From NCBI RefSeq assembly GCF_021491355.1, contig NZ_JAKENF010000001.1, positions 1,135,517-1,199,516 of the forward strand: a DNA stretch of 64,000 nt, in the 5' to 3' direction. The notes beneath the pieces were generated by a model. It searched no databases. It was not told where the DNA came from and was given only the letters and a program-made list of their open reading frames with translations. Both the position numbers and the translations under genes were made by a program. Within the stretch, counting starts at the first letter, position 1. Each line of letters starts with the position of its first letter. Below, in pieces: positions 1 to 8,798 of the stretch. This stretch comes from Alitabrizicola rongguiensis. GTDB lineage: Bacteria; Pseudomonadota; Alphaproteobacteria; Rhodobacterales; Rhodobacteraceae.

Positions 1-566
1 TTGACCGAGACGAGCGTACCCATGTCATCCTTGATGTCGAGCACGCCGTAGGACGAAGCCTTGGCCGGTGAAACCTCCATCGCGGCAACCATGTTGCCAC
101 CGGTTTCCTCGTAAGTCTCGACCATCTGCTGCAGACAGGGCTTTTCAGCAGCGATCACGTCATCGGGCAGCAGCACCGCGAAGGGCTCGTCGCCAACCAG
201 ACGGCGGGCGCACCAGACGGCATGACCTAGGCCAAGTGCCTTCTGCTGCCGCACATAGGCGATGGCACCCGACTCCATGTCGGTAGCCTTGAGGACCTCA
301 AGCAGATCCTTCTTGTTCTTGGCTTTGAGCTCGGCCTCGATGATGGGCGCGTGATCGAAGTAGTCCTCGAGCGCGCTCTTGCCGCGAGACGTGACGAAGA
401 TGAATTCGGTGATGCCTGCCGCGCGCGCCTCGTCGATCGCGTACTGGATCAGGGGCCGGTCGACGAGCGTCATGATCTCTTTTGGGATCGACTTGGTCGC
501 GGGAAGAAAACGGGTTCCAAGACCTGCAACCGGGAAGACGGCTTTAGTCACCTTGTATTTTGTCAT
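1..566 (-). CDS. galU: UTP-glucose-1-phosphate uridylyltransferase (partial, 3' end outside window)
   Basis: Makes UDP-glucose from UTP and glucose-1-phosphate in the cytoplasm, a precursor for surface polysaccharides. The 188 visible residues are the N-terminal part. They carry the nucleotidyltransferase signature AGLGTRFLPATKSIPKE near residues 14-30 and the continuation LPDDVIAAEKPC, typical of bacterial GalU. The ATG at 566 opens directly into the conserved MTKYKVTKAVFPVAG start. The gene is cut by the left edge of the window, not truncated biologically as far as can be seen. It lies just downstream of, and on the same strand as, the cysQ-kdsB-glycosyltransferase operon, which fits a shared role in envelope sugar supply. 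A 168-bp gap separates it from the glycosyltransferase, so it may have its own promoter. Confidence 0.95.
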   Translation of the reverse strand, partial: MTKYKVTKAVFPVAGLGTRFLPATKSIPKEIMTLVDRPLIQYAIDEARAAGITEFIFVTSRGKSALEDYFDHAPIIEAELKAKNKKDLLEVLKATDMESGAIAYVRQQKALGLGHAVWCARRLVGDEPFAVLLPDDVIAAEKPCLQQMVETYEETGGNMVAAMEVSPAKASSYGVLDIKDDMGTLVSV

Positions 567-734
567 TTCTCTTCTCTAATTCAGCTCTCAATAGGTCGCT
601 GCGCGCGCCCTCATATCCGGGCAAGGCCGACTAGTCACATAGAAATCTGACAGGATTCTGGCATAAAGGCAAAGAAGCGTGACGTTGCCGGATATTCGTT
701 GTTTCCGGCGAAACATCGCCGATCACGGCCACTC

Positions 735-1961
735 TCACGGCGATTTGCTCAACCCTCGCACAAATCGGAATCTTTTCGCCTCTCGCGCCAACCTTTTGCG
801 CGGGTCGCGATCGGCGAGAACCGGGCTCGTCCGGTCGGATCTGCCCAGGATTCCTCCTGTCTGCCACCATATTCCGCTCACGAATCGCTCACGATGGCGC
901 AGCAGGCCCGGCGTGAACTCCACGACCGACACGATGCGCCCGTCGCTGGCGTGATGCTCTGCCTCCTCACGCAGCCGGCGGCGAGTCCAGATCCAGCCTG
1001 ACAGCAAGACCGCATCGCGCGGCCCGGTCCCTGGCATCAGGCAGAATGGGCTTTCTTGCGACTGGACCGGCTGAAGCGCGCGAAGCGCCCGGCTCATTCC
1101 ATCGGCAATGCCTGTCTCCAGCGTGGCCTCGAGCTTTGCGATGTCGCCAGGTTCGATCGCACCGTCGATCATCAGCCGGATCAGGCGGTCGCGCTGCCCC
1201 CGCCGCAGCCGGTCGACAACCTGTTCAACCCGTGTCGGCGCATGGCGACGCGCGAAGACGGCGGCGCTGGCCCCGATCTCGTGCAGGTCACGCGGCGTTC
1301 GATCCGCGCGGCGCCGTTCGCTTGCCGCAAAGCCATGCTGCACGATGGCCAAGGGCACCACGGCCGCAAGGCCTCCGCTTTCGGCCAGGCGCAGGTTCAC
1401 ATCAGCATCATCCAGGAAGTAGCGAAAGGCTGGATCGAACCCGCCTGCCGCCAGCAACGTCTGTCGGCGAAACGCGCAATTGGTTCCTTGGGTCTTAACG
1501 GCGCCCCGGCCTGTGCCGCGATGCAGGCTGACCGCATCCGGAACATCCAACGGATGATCCTGGCCGTCGCTATCCACTTCCAGTGCGCGCCACTGCCAGG
1601 AAATGCCGTTACGCCCCCGGACAAATCCGCCGGCCTGGCCGACCAAGGGATCCTTGAACGGGGCGGTCAGCAAGCGCAGCCAGGTCGGCTCTGCCACCGC
1701 GTCGTCATCGATGAAGGCGACGACATCGCCTGCGGCCATTGCAAGGCCGACGTTTCGTGCAGCAGCGATGTTCGCCTCGTCGAAGACCGCCAGTTTCAGC
1801 GGCAATCCAAGCTTCGTCACGTCCTGGGCCGCGGCTGGATCAGCAACGACGATGACCTCCATCAGGGGATGGTCCTGCAGACGCAGCGCGGCGAGGCATC
1901 GAAGAAGAAGCTCCGTCCGATGACGGCTGACGACAATGACGCTGACCGGCGTGTCGGTCAT
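735..1961 (-). CDS. Family 2 glycosyltransferase
   Basis: Predicted GT-A fold glycosyltransferase of 408 residues, probably building a surface polysaccharide at the cytoplasmic face of the membrane. The N-terminus has the GT2 pattern (VSVIVVSRHRTELLLRCLAAL), an ANIAAARNVGL nucleotide-binding segment and the metal-binding motif AFIDDDAVAEP. FDPAFRYFLDDADVNLRL follows, as in acceptor-side GT2 motifs. The last 150 residues are basic and not recognised. I chose the ATG at 1961 because it forms a 4-bp ATGA overlap with the stop of kdsB (1958-1960). An upstream in-frame start would lie inside kdsB. Translation is therefore probably coupled to kdsB. The sugar donor and acceptor cannot be read from sequence; Kdo-rich capsule or LPS is a guess from the neighbours. 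Confidence 0.88.
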   Translation of the reverse strand: MTDTPVSVIVVSRHRTELLLRCLAALRLQDHPLMEVIVVADPAAAQDVTKLGLPLKLAVFDEANIAAARNVGLAMAAGDVVAFIDDDAVAEPTWLRLLTAPFKDPLVGQAGGFVRGRNGISWQWRALEVDSDGQDHPLDVPDAVSLHRGTGRGAVKTQGTNCAFRRQTLLAAGGFDPAFRYFLDDADVNLRLAESGGLAAVVPLAIVQHGFAASERRRADRTPRDLHEIGASAAVFARRHAPTRVEQVVDRLRRGQRDRLIRLMIDGAIEPGDIAKLEATLETGIADGMSRALRALQPVQSQESPFCLMPGTGPRDAVLLSGWIWTRRRLREEAEHHASDGRIVSVVEFTPGLLRHRERFVSGIWWQTGGILGRSDRTSPVLADRDPRKRLAREAKRFRFVRGLSKSP

Positions 1962-2755
1962 GCGCCTCCCATCTCGGCCAGCATCGTCTCGATCCGGGCG
2001 ACGTCCTCGGGGTTGTTCAGCTCCCAGAACAGCCTGCCGCGCGCCTGAACCTCGACGCAAAGGACGTTGCGCCCGTTTTCAAGGAAGCGCAGTTGCTCAA
2101 GGCCTTCCAGACGCTCAAGCGGTCCTTGTTCCCAGTCGGCATAGGCTTGAAGCGCGGCAGGGCGATACGCATAGACTCCGACATGATGGAATACGGGCGT
2201 CGCTTCGTGATCGCCATAGATCTGCCCGGTATAGGGAATGACCTCTTTCGAGAAGTAGAGCGCCCGCCCGCCCGCGCCGAAGACCGCAGTCGTGCCGCCG
2301 ACACGACCGGCCCGGCGATCGGCCAGGAACCCGTTCAGCGCCCGGCCATCCGCACGCAGGACGGGGGTCGCAACATCGGCCCCGGGGGCTGCGCGAAGTC
2401 CAGCCACAAGGTCTTCGACGAACCAGGGCGGGGTCAGGGGCGCATCGCCTTGAAGGTTCACCACGATCTCGTAGCCCGGAAGGCGCGCCGCAACCTCGGC
2501 GCAGCGCTCTGTGCCGTTCAGCCAGTCGGAGGAGGTCATGATCACCTCCGCACCAAAGGCCTCGGCGTGGTCCCGGATCCGGGTATCGTCGGTGGCCACG
2601 ACCACACGATCTGCCACGCGAACGCTGCGAGCTGCCTCCCAGCTACGACGGATCAGGCTCTTCGAGACGCCATCCGGTCCCTTGAGCTCGACCAGCGGCT
2701 TGCCCGGATAGCGGGTTGAGGCGTAGCGAGCTGGAATTGCGATCAGCACGCTCAT
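1958..2755 (-). CDS. kdsB: 3-deoxy-manno-octulosonate cytidylyltransferase (CMP-Kdo synthetase)
   Basis: Activates Kdo with CTP to give CMP-Kdo, the donor for lipid A-core or Kdo-containing capsule. The 265-residue length matches the family. The start MSVLIAIPARYASTRYPGKPL contains the classic CTP-binding IPARxxSxRxPGKPL motif. VVVATDDTRI and NLQGDAPL are the other conserved blocks. The ATG at 2755 overlaps the stop of cysQ by 4 bp and its own stop overlaps the glycosyltransferase start by 4 bp, so the three genes form a tightly coupled minus-strand operon. The pairing with cysQ and a family 2 glycosyltransferase suggests that this copy may serve a capsule rather than core lipopolysaccharide. 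Whether a second kdsB exists elsewhere is unknown. Confidence 0.95.
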   Translation of the reverse strand: MSVLIAIPARYASTRYPGKPLVELKGPDGVSKSLIRRSWEAARSVRVADRVVVATDDTRIRDHAEAFGAEVIMTSSDWLNGTERCAEVAARLPGYEIVVNLQGDAPLTPPWFVEDLVAGLRAAPGADVATPVLRADGRALNGFLADRRAGRVGGTTAVFGAGGRALYFSKEVIPYTGQIYGDHEATPVFHHVGVYAYRPAALQAYADWEQGPLERLEGLEQLRFLENGRNVLCVEVQARGRLFWELNNPEDVARIETMLAEMGGA

Positions 2756-3546
2756 TGCTTCAGGTCCACACCTGGCGCGAAAGCGATGAAGAAGGGATTG
2801 TCCCAGCCCGGCTTTCCGTAGGTCAGCGGGTCATGTGTGTCATAGCGCACCACTTTCCCGCCGGCGCCGCGCAGGACGGCATCGCCGGCGGCGGTGTCCC
2901 ACTCCATCGTCCGCCCAAGACGGGGGTAAAGATCGGCCTCACCAGTCGCGACAAGGCAGAACTTCAGCGATGATCCTGCGCTGGTCATGTCGCGCACGGC
3001 ATATTTCGCAATGTAGTCGTCCGTCGCCTGATCACGGTGAGATTTCGAGGCGACGACCATCAGCGCGGCATTGTCGGGGCGCGACACCCGCAGTTCGGTC
3101 TGTTTGCCGGGGCGGTCGCGATCGTGCGGGCCAACCTCCTCGACCGAGCGGCCGTCGGCCAGAGTGTAGAAGAGCCTCGATTTTGCCGGGGCGTAGACCA
3201 CGCCGCGCGTTGGCACACCGTCTTCGACATAGGCGATGTTAACGGTGAAATCGCCGCGCCGCTGGACGAACTCTTTGGTGCCGTCCAACGGATCGACGAT
3301 CAGGAAGGTCGAGGCGGTCTGACCATGCGAGGCCGCTTGCTCTTCGGTGATCAGCGGCAGATCGGGAAAGGCTGCGCGCAGCCCGGCAGAGATCAACGCA
3401 TCTGCGGCTTCGTCGGCTTCGGTAACCGGGCTGGTGTCGGACTTTGCCTTCACCTGGAAATCCGGGCCGCTGTAGATTGCCATGATCCGGTCGCCAGCCT
3501 CGAGCGCCAGTCGGCGCATCACTGTCAGCAAGCGATCGTGATCCAT
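2752..3546 (-). CDS. cysQ: 3'(2'),5'-bisphosphate nucleotidase
   Basis: Hydrolyses 3'-phosphoadenosine 5'-phosphate to AMP and phosphate, clearing the by-product of sulfate assimilation and of sulfotransferases. The protein is 264 residues, an inositol monophosphatase-like enzyme. The metal-binding signatures are visible: ITEEQAA near residue 66, DPLDGTKEFVQRRGDFTVNIA, and the C-terminal EWDTAAGDAVLRGAGG. The ATG at 3546 (MDHDRLL) is preferred because upstream in-frame sequence has no family similarity. It is the first gene of the cysQ-kdsB-glycosyltransferase operon, with a 4-bp overlap to kdsB. The divergent permease gene starts 139 bp away, so the gap between them should hold two promoters. 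Placement with polysaccharide genes hints that sulfated sugars could be involved, but this is only inference. Confidence 0.93.
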   Translation of the reverse strand: MDHDRLLTVMRRLALEAGDRIMAIYSGPDFQVKAKSDTSPVTEADEAADALISAGLRAAFPDLPLITEEQAASHGQTASTFLIVDPLDGTKEFVQRRGDFTVNIAYVEDGVPTRGVVYAPAKSRLFYTLADGRSVEEVGPHDRDRPGKQTELRVSRPDNAALMVVASKSHRDQATDDYIAKYAVRDMTSAGSSLKFCLVATGEADLYPRLGRTMEWDTAAGDAVLRGAGGKVVRYDTHDPLTYGKPGWDNPFFIAFAPGVDLKQ

Positions 3547-3685
3547 ATGTGGTCTCCAGCCTTGTCCAGTCGCCGCAGTTGAATAATTGCGGCATGTTCT
3601 TATGATGTGGCGCAAAGGGAACGGCAAGATTTCCCTGTGCAGATTGCGGCGAGACCCCTCTTCGCCCCCGAGGAAGCAGACAGGC

Positions 3686-4507
3686 ATGTTCCGCACCCCG
3701 ACGAACCCGTCACGCCTGCGCTCCGCTTTCGCGATGATGGAGGTGACGTTTCATGCCGCGGTGCGCCGGGTGCGCAAGTCGCACCGCAACGCGGCCTTCG
3801 GCCTTATGATGAACATCGCCCAGTCGGTACTGTTCGTGGTTCTGCTCTACCTGGTTTTCGACCTTCTCGGCATGCGGCGGACGGCAGTGCGGGGCGATTT
3901 CATGCTCTACACCATGACTGGCGTCTTCATGTTCATGACCTTCAGCAAGACGATGGGCGCGGTTGCGGGGGCCGAGAATTCAACTTCGCAGATGATGAAG
4001 CATGCGCCGATGAACACCTTCGTCTCGATAGGCGCGGCGGCGCTATCGTCGCTCTATATCCAGATCCTCTCGGCGGGGGTGATCCTTTTCTTCTATGACG
4101 TGGTTTTCAATCCGATCACCATAGATGAGCCCGTCGGTGCCCTGATGACGCTCCTCATGGCGTGGATCTGGGGCATGTCGGTAGGCATGGTCTTTCTAGC
4201 TGCAAGGCCTTGGTCGCCGAACCTGTTCGGGCTGGCGGCGACGATCTTTCAGCGGCTGAACCTGCTTTTCTCGGGCAAGATGTTCCTGGCCAATACTCTG
4301 TCCACGACGATGCTGGCGATGTTCTGGTGGAACCCCCTTTTCCATATCATCGACCAGAGCCGTGGCTACGTGTTTCTCAACTATTCGCCGCGATTCACGT
4401 CGCTGACCTATCCGCTGAAGGTGACTCTGGCCTGTTTCATGGTGGGACTGCTGCTCGAAAACTTCACGCGCCGGCATGCATCGGCCAGCTGGAACGCCAC
4501 GAACTAA
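3686..4507 (+). CDS. ABC-2 type polysaccharide export permease (KpsM-like)
   Basis: Inner-membrane permease of a polysaccharide exporter, 273 residues with about six hydrophobic segments (roughly residues 38-58, 70-92, 110-135, 150-175, 180-200 and 240-258 by eye). The segment WWNPLFHIIDQSRGYVFLNY is the kind of conserved region seen in capsule exporters of the KpsM/RkpT group. I chose the ATG at 3686 because a purine-rich GAGGAAG precedes it. Longer starts add a charged N-terminus without similarity. The partner ATPase and the periplasmic or outer-membrane export proteins that usually sit beside such a gene are not adjacent here. It is divergent from cysQ-kdsB and its stop overlaps alkB convergently by 4 bp. 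Confidence 0.88.
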   Translation: MFRTPTNPSRLRSAFAMMEVTFHAAVRRVRKSHRNAAFGLMMNIAQSVLFVVLLYLVFDLLGMRRTAVRGDFMLYTMTGVFMFMTFSKTMGAVAGAENSTSQMMKHAPMNTFVSIGAAALSSLYIQILSAGVILFFYDVVFNPITIDEPVGALMTLLMAWIWGMSVGMVFLAARPWSPNLFGLAATIFQRLNLLFSGKMFLANTLSTTMLAMFWWNPLFHIIDQSRGYVFLNYSPRFTSLTYPLKVTLACFMVGLLLENFTRRHASASWNATN

Positions 4508-5130
4508 TCGCCCAGGTCCACAACGCGCAGTGTCAGGTTGATCCGGCCCGCCTGCGGGAGCAGGCTTGACGAGCCATGTCGCACCCGGTCGATCCCGTGC
4601 CAGGCCAGCCGAGCCGCGCCCCCCAGTACGACAACGTCGCCAGAGGAAAGCCACAGGCTGCGCGTCGGGTCCTTTCGGTCGGTCCCGCCCATCCGGAACA
4701 GCGCGCTGTCACCGAGAGAGATCGACACGACCGGAAAGGTGAAGTCGCCCTCGTCCCGGTCCTGGTGCAGGCCCATCCGCGCGCCTTCGCCATAGAAGTT
4801 CACAAGGCAGCAATCCGGACGTCGGTCGAGACCCGTCACCTTGTCCCATAAGGAGAGAACCCGGGGCGGGATCGGGGGCCAGGCCATCCCCTGCGGATGG
4901 ACAGGGGAATAGCGATAGCCATGGCGATCGGTTATCCAGCCCAGCCGGCCAGCGGCGGTCATGCGCACGCTCATCGGGCGGCCCCCTGGCGTCACTGGCG
5001 AAACGAAGGGAGCGGCGGCAACCACCTGACGCAAGTCTTCGACAAGCGCCACCTGCTCGCTGGGAGACAGAAGGCCGGGATAGACCTCGAACCCGCCGAT
5101 CCTGAGCTCTGGTTCCACCCTGACTCGCAT
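4504..5130 (-). CDS. alkB: AlkB-type alpha-ketoglutarate-dependent DNA dealkylase
   Basis: Repairs 1-methyladenine and 3-methylcytosine in nucleic acids by oxidative demethylation, using Fe(II) and 2-oxoglutarate. In the 208-residue protein the iron ligands are visible as H122 and D124 (LHQDRDEGDF) and H178 (LAWHGIDR). The 2-oxoglutarate-binding arginines are R196 and R202 (GRINLTLRVV). NFYGEGARMG just before the HxD motif is typical of the bacterial family. The stop codon overlaps the end of the convergent permease gene by 4 bp, so there is no room for a terminator between them. Its promoter must lie in the 190-bp gap shared with the divergent dnaK. Confidence 0.94.
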   Translation of the reverse strand: MRVRVEPELRIGGFEVYPGLLSPSEQVALVEDLRQVVAAAPFVSPVTPGGRPMSVRMTAAGRLGWITDRHGYRYSPVHPQGMAWPPIPPRVLSLWDKVTGLDRRPDCCLVNFYGEGARMGLHQDRDEGDFTFPVVSISLGDSALFRMGGTDRKDPTRSLWLSSGDVVVLGGAARLAWHGIDRVRHGSSSLLPQAGRINLTLRVVDLGD

Positions 5131-5176
5131 CTCGACCTTCCTGAACAGATTCCCTCAGAATCACGGGACCGTGACG

Positions 5177-5205
5177 CTTGCAGGCCCCATGACCCCCTCT
5201 TATAT
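5177..5205 (+). promoter_or_regulatory. Candidate sigma-32 (RpoH) heat-shock promoter of dnaK
   Basis: CTTGCA at 5177-5182 and TTATAT at 5200-5205, 17 bp apart, match the CTTG and CYTATNT-like elements reported for alphaproteobacterial RpoH promoters. It lies about 115 bp upstream of the dnaK start. No CIRCE inverted repeat is visible, so control by HrcA at dnaK seems unlikely. The call is inferred from pattern and position only. Confidence 0.6.
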
Positions 5206-5320
5206 ACCCCTCGAAGCCGGGGCGGGCGGCCGCCTGACCCGGATCGAAATGGGATCGGGGACGGGAGGCCGCAATCGGCTCTTGCCCCCACAACATCGCC
5301 GAAAGAAGAGGTAGCAGAAT

Positions 5321-7225
5321 ATGGCCAAAGTCATCGGGATCGACCTCGGGACCACGAACTCCTGCGTTGCCATCATGGATGGCGCTCAACCGCGGGTCAT
5401 CGAAAACTCGGAAGGCGCCCGCACCACCCCCTCCATCGTCGGTTTCACTGAAACCGAACGTCTGGTCGGCCAGCCGGCAAAACGCCAGGCGGTCACCAAC
5501 CCCACGAACACCGTCTTTGCCGTCAAGCGCCTGATCGGGCGCCGGGTCGACGACCCGATGATCGCGAAGGACAAGAAGAACCTGCCGTACCACGTCGTGA
5601 ACGGTGGTAATGGCGACGCTTGGGTCGAAGTGCGCGGCGAGAAATACTCGCCCAGCCAGATTTCCGCCTTCATCCTTCAGAAGATGAAGGAAACGGCGGA
5701 GTCGTATCTGGGTGAGCCGGTGACGCAGGCCGTCATCACGGTTCCCGCCTATTTCAACGACGCTCAGCGTCAGGCGACGAAAGACGCCGGCAAGATCGCC
5801 GGTCTTGAAGTGCTGCGCATCATCAACGAACCGACGGCGGCGGCGCTTGCCTACGGTCTCGACAAGAAAGAGACGAAAACGATCGCGGTCTATGACCTTG
5901 GTGGCGGTACATTCGACATCACCATTCTCGAGATCGACGACGGCCTGTTCGAAGTGAAGTCGACCAACGGGGACACCTTCCTCGGTGGCGAAGACTTCGA
6001 CATGCGCATCGTGACCTACCTGGCCGACGAGTTCAAAAAGGAACACGGCGTCGACCTCACGCTCGACAAGATGGCGCTCCAGCGCCTTAAGGAAGCGGCG
6101 GAAAAGGCCAAGATCGAGCTGTCTTCCAGTCAGCAGACCGAGATCAACCAGCCGTTCATCAGCATGGACAAGAACACCGGGCAGCCTTTGCACCTGGTGG
6201 TCAAGATGACCCGCGCCAAGCTGGAAAGCCTGGTCGGCGACCTCATCAAGGCCTCGATCAAACCTTGCCAGGCCGCGCTGAAAGATGCTGGCCTGACCGT
6301 GGGCGACATCGACGAGGTGGTTCTGGTCGGCGGTATGACCCGGATGCCGAAAGTCATCGAAGAGGTGACCAAGTTCTTCGGGAAAGAGCCGCACAAGGGC
6401 GTGAACCCGGACGAAGTCGTGGCGCTTGGCGCGGCGATCCAGGCCGGCGTGCTGCAAGGTGACGTCAAGGATGTCGTCCTGCTCGACGTGACCCCGCTGT
6501 CGCTCGGCATCGAGACCCTCGGTGGCGTGTTTACCCGCCTGATCGACCGCAACACCACGATCCCGACCAAGAAGTCGCAGATCTTCTCCACGGCCGAAGA
6601 CAACCAGAATGCCGTGACGATCCGCGTCTTCCAGGGCGAGCGCGAGATGGCGGCCGACAACAAGATGCTGGGCCAGTTCAACCTGGAACAGATCCCGCCG
6701 GCGCCGCGCGGCGTGCCGCAGATCGAGGTGACCTTCGACATCGACGCCAACGGCATCGTGTCGGTGAACGCCAAGGACAAGGGCACGGGCCGCACGCAGC
6801 AGATCACGATCCAGGCGTCCGGCGGTCTGTCGGATGACGAGATCGAGAAGATGGTCAAGGACGCCGAGGCCAACGCCGAATCCGACAAGATGCGGCGCGA
6901 GCTGGTCGAAACCAAGAACCAGGGCGAAAGCCTGCTGCACTCGACGAAGAAATCGCTCGAGGAGCATGGTGACAAGGTTGACCCCTCGACGGTCGAAGCG
7001 ATCGAGCTTGCGATGGGTGCGCTGGAAGAGGCCTTGAAGTCGGAGGACGCCGGCAAGATCCGCGGCGGCATCCAGAACCTGACCGAAGCTGCGATGAAGC
7101 TGGGCGAAGCCATCTACAAAGCCAGTCAGGCCGAGTCGGAGGGTAGCGAGGAAGGTCCGCGCGACGTGGATGACGAGATCGTCGACGCAGATTTCGAGGA
7201 TCTCGGGGACAACAAGCGGAAGTAA
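5321..7225 (+). CDS. dnaK: Molecular chaperone DnaK (Hsp70)
   Basis: ATP-dependent Hsp70 chaperone acting with DnaJ and GrpE in the cytoplasm, and with ClpB (also in this window) for disaggregation. Its 634 residues are full length. The nucleotide-binding domain shows [13 protein letters not shown] at residues 4-16, [17 protein letters not shown] near 142 and [13 protein letters not shown] near 194. The hydrophobic linker is [19 protein letters not shown] near 388. The C-terminal tail is acidic and ends [13 protein letters not shown], as usual for alphaproteobacteria. A ribosome-binding site AAGAGG precedes the ATG. It is followed after 72 bp by dnaJ, with a stable hairpin between them that may set the DnaK to DnaJ ratio. 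A likely heat-shock promoter lies upstream. Confidence 0.99.
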   Translation: MAKVIGIDLGTTNSCVAIMDGAQPRVIENSEGARTTPSIVGFTETERLVGQPAKRQAVTNPTNTVFAVKRLIGRRVDDPMIAKDKKNLPYHVVNGGNGDAWVEVRGEKYSPSQISAFILQKMKETAESYLGEPVTQAVITVPAYFNDAQRQATKDAGKIAGLEVLRIINEPTAAALAYGLDKKETKTIAVYDLGGGTFDITILEIDDGLFEVKSTNGDTFLGGEDFDMRIVTYLADEFKKEHGVDLTLDKMALQRLKEAAEKAKIELSSSQQTEINQPFISMDKNTGQPLHLVVKMTRAKLESLVGDLIKASIKPCQAALKDAGLTVGDIDEVVLVGGMTRMPKVIEEVTKFFGKEPHKGVNPDEVVALGAAIQAGVLQGDVKDVVLLDVTPLSLGIETLGGVFTRLIDRNTTIPTKKSQIFSTAEDNQNAVTIRVFQGEREMAADNKMLGQFNLEQIPPAPRGVPQIEVTFDIDANGIVSVNAKDKGTGRTQQITIQASGGLSDDEIEKMVKDAEANAESDKMRRELVETKNQGESLLHSTKKSLEEHGDKVDPSTVEAIELAMGALEEALKSEDAGKIRGGIQNLTEAAMKLGEAIYKASQAESEGSEEGPRDVDDEIVDADFEDLGDNKRK

Positions 7226-7243
7226 GACCGCGCAGAACCACAG

Positions 7244-7271
7244 AGGGGCGGTCCGGCAACGGGCCGCCCTT
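7244..7271 (+). terminator. Hairpin between dnaK and dnaJ (attenuator or processing site)
   Basis: An 11-bp stem (7244-7254 with 7261-7271, GC-rich core GGGCGGTCC / GGGCCGCCC with wobble pairs) and a 6-nt loop. Only a weak T stretch follows. It ends 26 bp before the dnaJ start, so it is more likely a partial terminator or mRNA stabiliser than a full stop. Confidence 0.55.
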
Positions 7272-7297
7272 CTCCGGTTCAGTCAGGGAGTTTTGCC

Positions 7298-8446
7298 ATG
7301 GCAAAGCGCGACTATTACGAAGTGCTCGGGGTCTCCAAGGGGGCATCGGCGGAAGAGCTGAAGAAGGCCTACCGGACCAAGGCCAAAGAGCTTCACCCAG
7401 ACCGAAACTCTGACAATCCGCAGGCCGAGGCCCAGTTCAAGGAAGTGAACGAGGCCTACGATGTGCTGAAGGACGCCGACAAGAAGGCGGCGTATGACCG
7501 CTTTGGGCATGCGGCCTTCGAAGGCGGCATGGGTGGCGGCGGTGGTCAACGCGGTGGCTTCGGGCAGGGCGATTTCGCTTCGGCCTTCTCGGATGTGTTC
7601 GAGGACCTGTTTGGCGATTTCATGGGCGGTCGTGGCGGCGGGCAGGCCCGGTCACGGGCGCAGCGCGGGTCTGACCTGCGCTACAACATGCGCATCTCGC
7701 TCGAGGAAGCCTATTCCGGCATCCAGAAGACGATCAATGTTCCCGCCTCGGTCACATGCGAGGCCTGCCACGGCAGCGGTGCGGAAGGCGGAGCAGAGCC
7801 GGTCACCTGCCCGACCTGTTCGGGCATGGGAAAGGTTCGGGCGCAGCAGGGCTTCTTCACGGTCGAGCGCACCTGCCCGACCTGCGGCGGCATGGGCCAG
7901 ATCGTCAAGAACCCGTGCAAGGTTTGTGGAGGCGCGGGCCGGGTCGAGAAGGAGCGCTCGCTGTCGGTGAATATCCCGGCCGGGGTCGAGACGGGCACGC
8001 GGATCCGCCTGGCAGGCGAGGGGGAGGCAGGTCTGCGCGGCGGGCCTTCTGGAGATCTATACATCTTCATCGAGGTGAAGGATCATGCCTTGTTCCAACG
8101 TGACGGAACGACTCTTTACTGCCATGTGCCGATCAGCATCACCACTGCCGCGCTTGGCGGCGAGGTCGAGGTCCCGACGATCGATGGCGGGATGAGCCGG
8201 GTCAAGGTTCCGGAAGGCAGCCAGACCGGCAAGCAGATGCGACTGCGCGGCAAGGGTATGCCCGCGCTCCGCGGCGGCGGATCGGGAGACATGCTGATCG
8301 AGCTTTCTGTCGAGACGCCTGTCAAGCTGACATCGCGGCAGAAAGAGTTGCTGCGCGAGTTCGAGTCGCTCAGCCGCGAGAACAACCCGGAAGGGTCGTC
8401 CTTCTTCTCGAAGGTCAAGGGTTTCTGGGATAGCAAGAAGAGCTGA
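7298..8446 (+). CDS. dnaJ: Molecular chaperone DnaJ (Hsp40)
   Basis: Co-chaperone that stimulates DnaK ATPase and delivers unfolded clients. The 382-residue protein has all type I domains in order. The J domain is at residues 4-70 with HPD at 33-35. A Gly/Phe-rich linker ([16 protein letters not shown]) lies around 77-95. Four zinc-binding repeats follow ([32 protein letters not shown]). The C-terminal client-binding domains complete the protein. The ATG at 7298 is preceded by CAGGGAG. It is co-directional with dnaK, and a good terminator follows at 8470, so dnaKJ is a two-gene unit without grpE. Confidence 0.99.
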   Translation: MAKRDYYEVLGVSKGASAEELKKAYRTKAKELHPDRNSDNPQAEAQFKEVNEAYDVLKDADKKAAYDRFGHAAFEGGMGGGGGQRGGFGQGDFASAFSDVFEDLFGDFMGGRGGGQARSRAQRGSDLRYNMRISLEEAYSGIQKTINVPASVTCEACHGSGAEGGAEPVTCPTCSGMGKVRAQQGFFTVERTCPTCGGMGQIVKNPCKVCGGAGRVEKERSLSVNIPAGVETGTRIRLAGEGEAGLRGGPSGDLYIFIEVKDHALFQRDGTTLYCHVPISITTAALGGEVEVPTIDGGMSRVKVPEGSQTGKQMRLRGKGMPALRGGGSGDMLIELSVETPVKLTSRQKELLREFESLSRENNPEGSSFFSKVKGFWDSKKS

Positions 8447-8469
8447 GAGCTGCCTGGCGCGATCTGTTG

Positions 8470-8501
8470 AGGCCGTCCCGAATGGGGCGGCCTTTGTCTT
8501 T
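8470..8501 (+). terminator. Rho-independent terminator of dnaKJ
   Basis: A 10-bp stem (8470-8479 with 8484-8493, one G-T wobble) with a GAAT loop, followed by TTTGTCTTT. It lies 24 bp after the dnaJ stop. Confidence 0.8.
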
Positions 8502-8522
8502 GCGGATTGTCTGCAAGGGGCT

Positions 8523-8556
8523 GAAAAGACAAAGGCCCCGCTTGCGCGAGGCCTTT
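8523..8556 (-). terminator. Rho-independent terminator of tRNA-Leu
   Basis: Read on the minus strand, an 11-bp stem (8556-8546 with 8541-8531) closes a GCAA tetraloop and is followed by TTTGTCTTTT-like sequence. It sits 9 bp past the CCA end of the tRNA gene. Confidence 0.8.
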
Positions 8557-8564
8557 CGTAGACT

Positions 8565-8649
8565 TGGTGCCCAGGAGAGGACTCGAACCTCCACGTCTTG
8601 CAACACTGGTACCTGAAACCAGCGCGTCTACCAATTCCGCCACCTGGGC
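8565..8649 (-). tRNA. tRNA-Leu (anticodon CAG)
   Basis: Full cloverleaf on the minus strand: acceptor stem GCCCAGG/CCTGGGC, anticodon stem CTGGT/ACCAG with loop TTCAGGT giving anticodon CAG, a long class II variable arm, T loop GTTCGAGTC and an encoded CCA at 8567-8565. It reads the CUG leucine codon, the most used leucine codon in this GC-rich window. It is convergent with dnaJ, and a dedicated terminator follows. Confidence 0.97.
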
Positions 8650-8798
8650 AGGTGTCGTGACGGGCGATGTATCCATGCCGAATGTCGGTGTCAACGGGGC
8701 GAGGTGAAAAAACGTCGCGCCAATTGCGGCTTGTTCCTGCCAGAGTGAAAAGCTATTCCCGGGGGCAGGTTTGCAGCAATTCCAAGAGGGCGCGGCAG

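Noticed and set aside
4709..6967. Very long open frame antisense to alkB and dnaK
   Set aside because: It mirrors dnaK codons in a high-GC genome, spans two real genes, shows no protein family and has low-complexity Arg/Leu composition.
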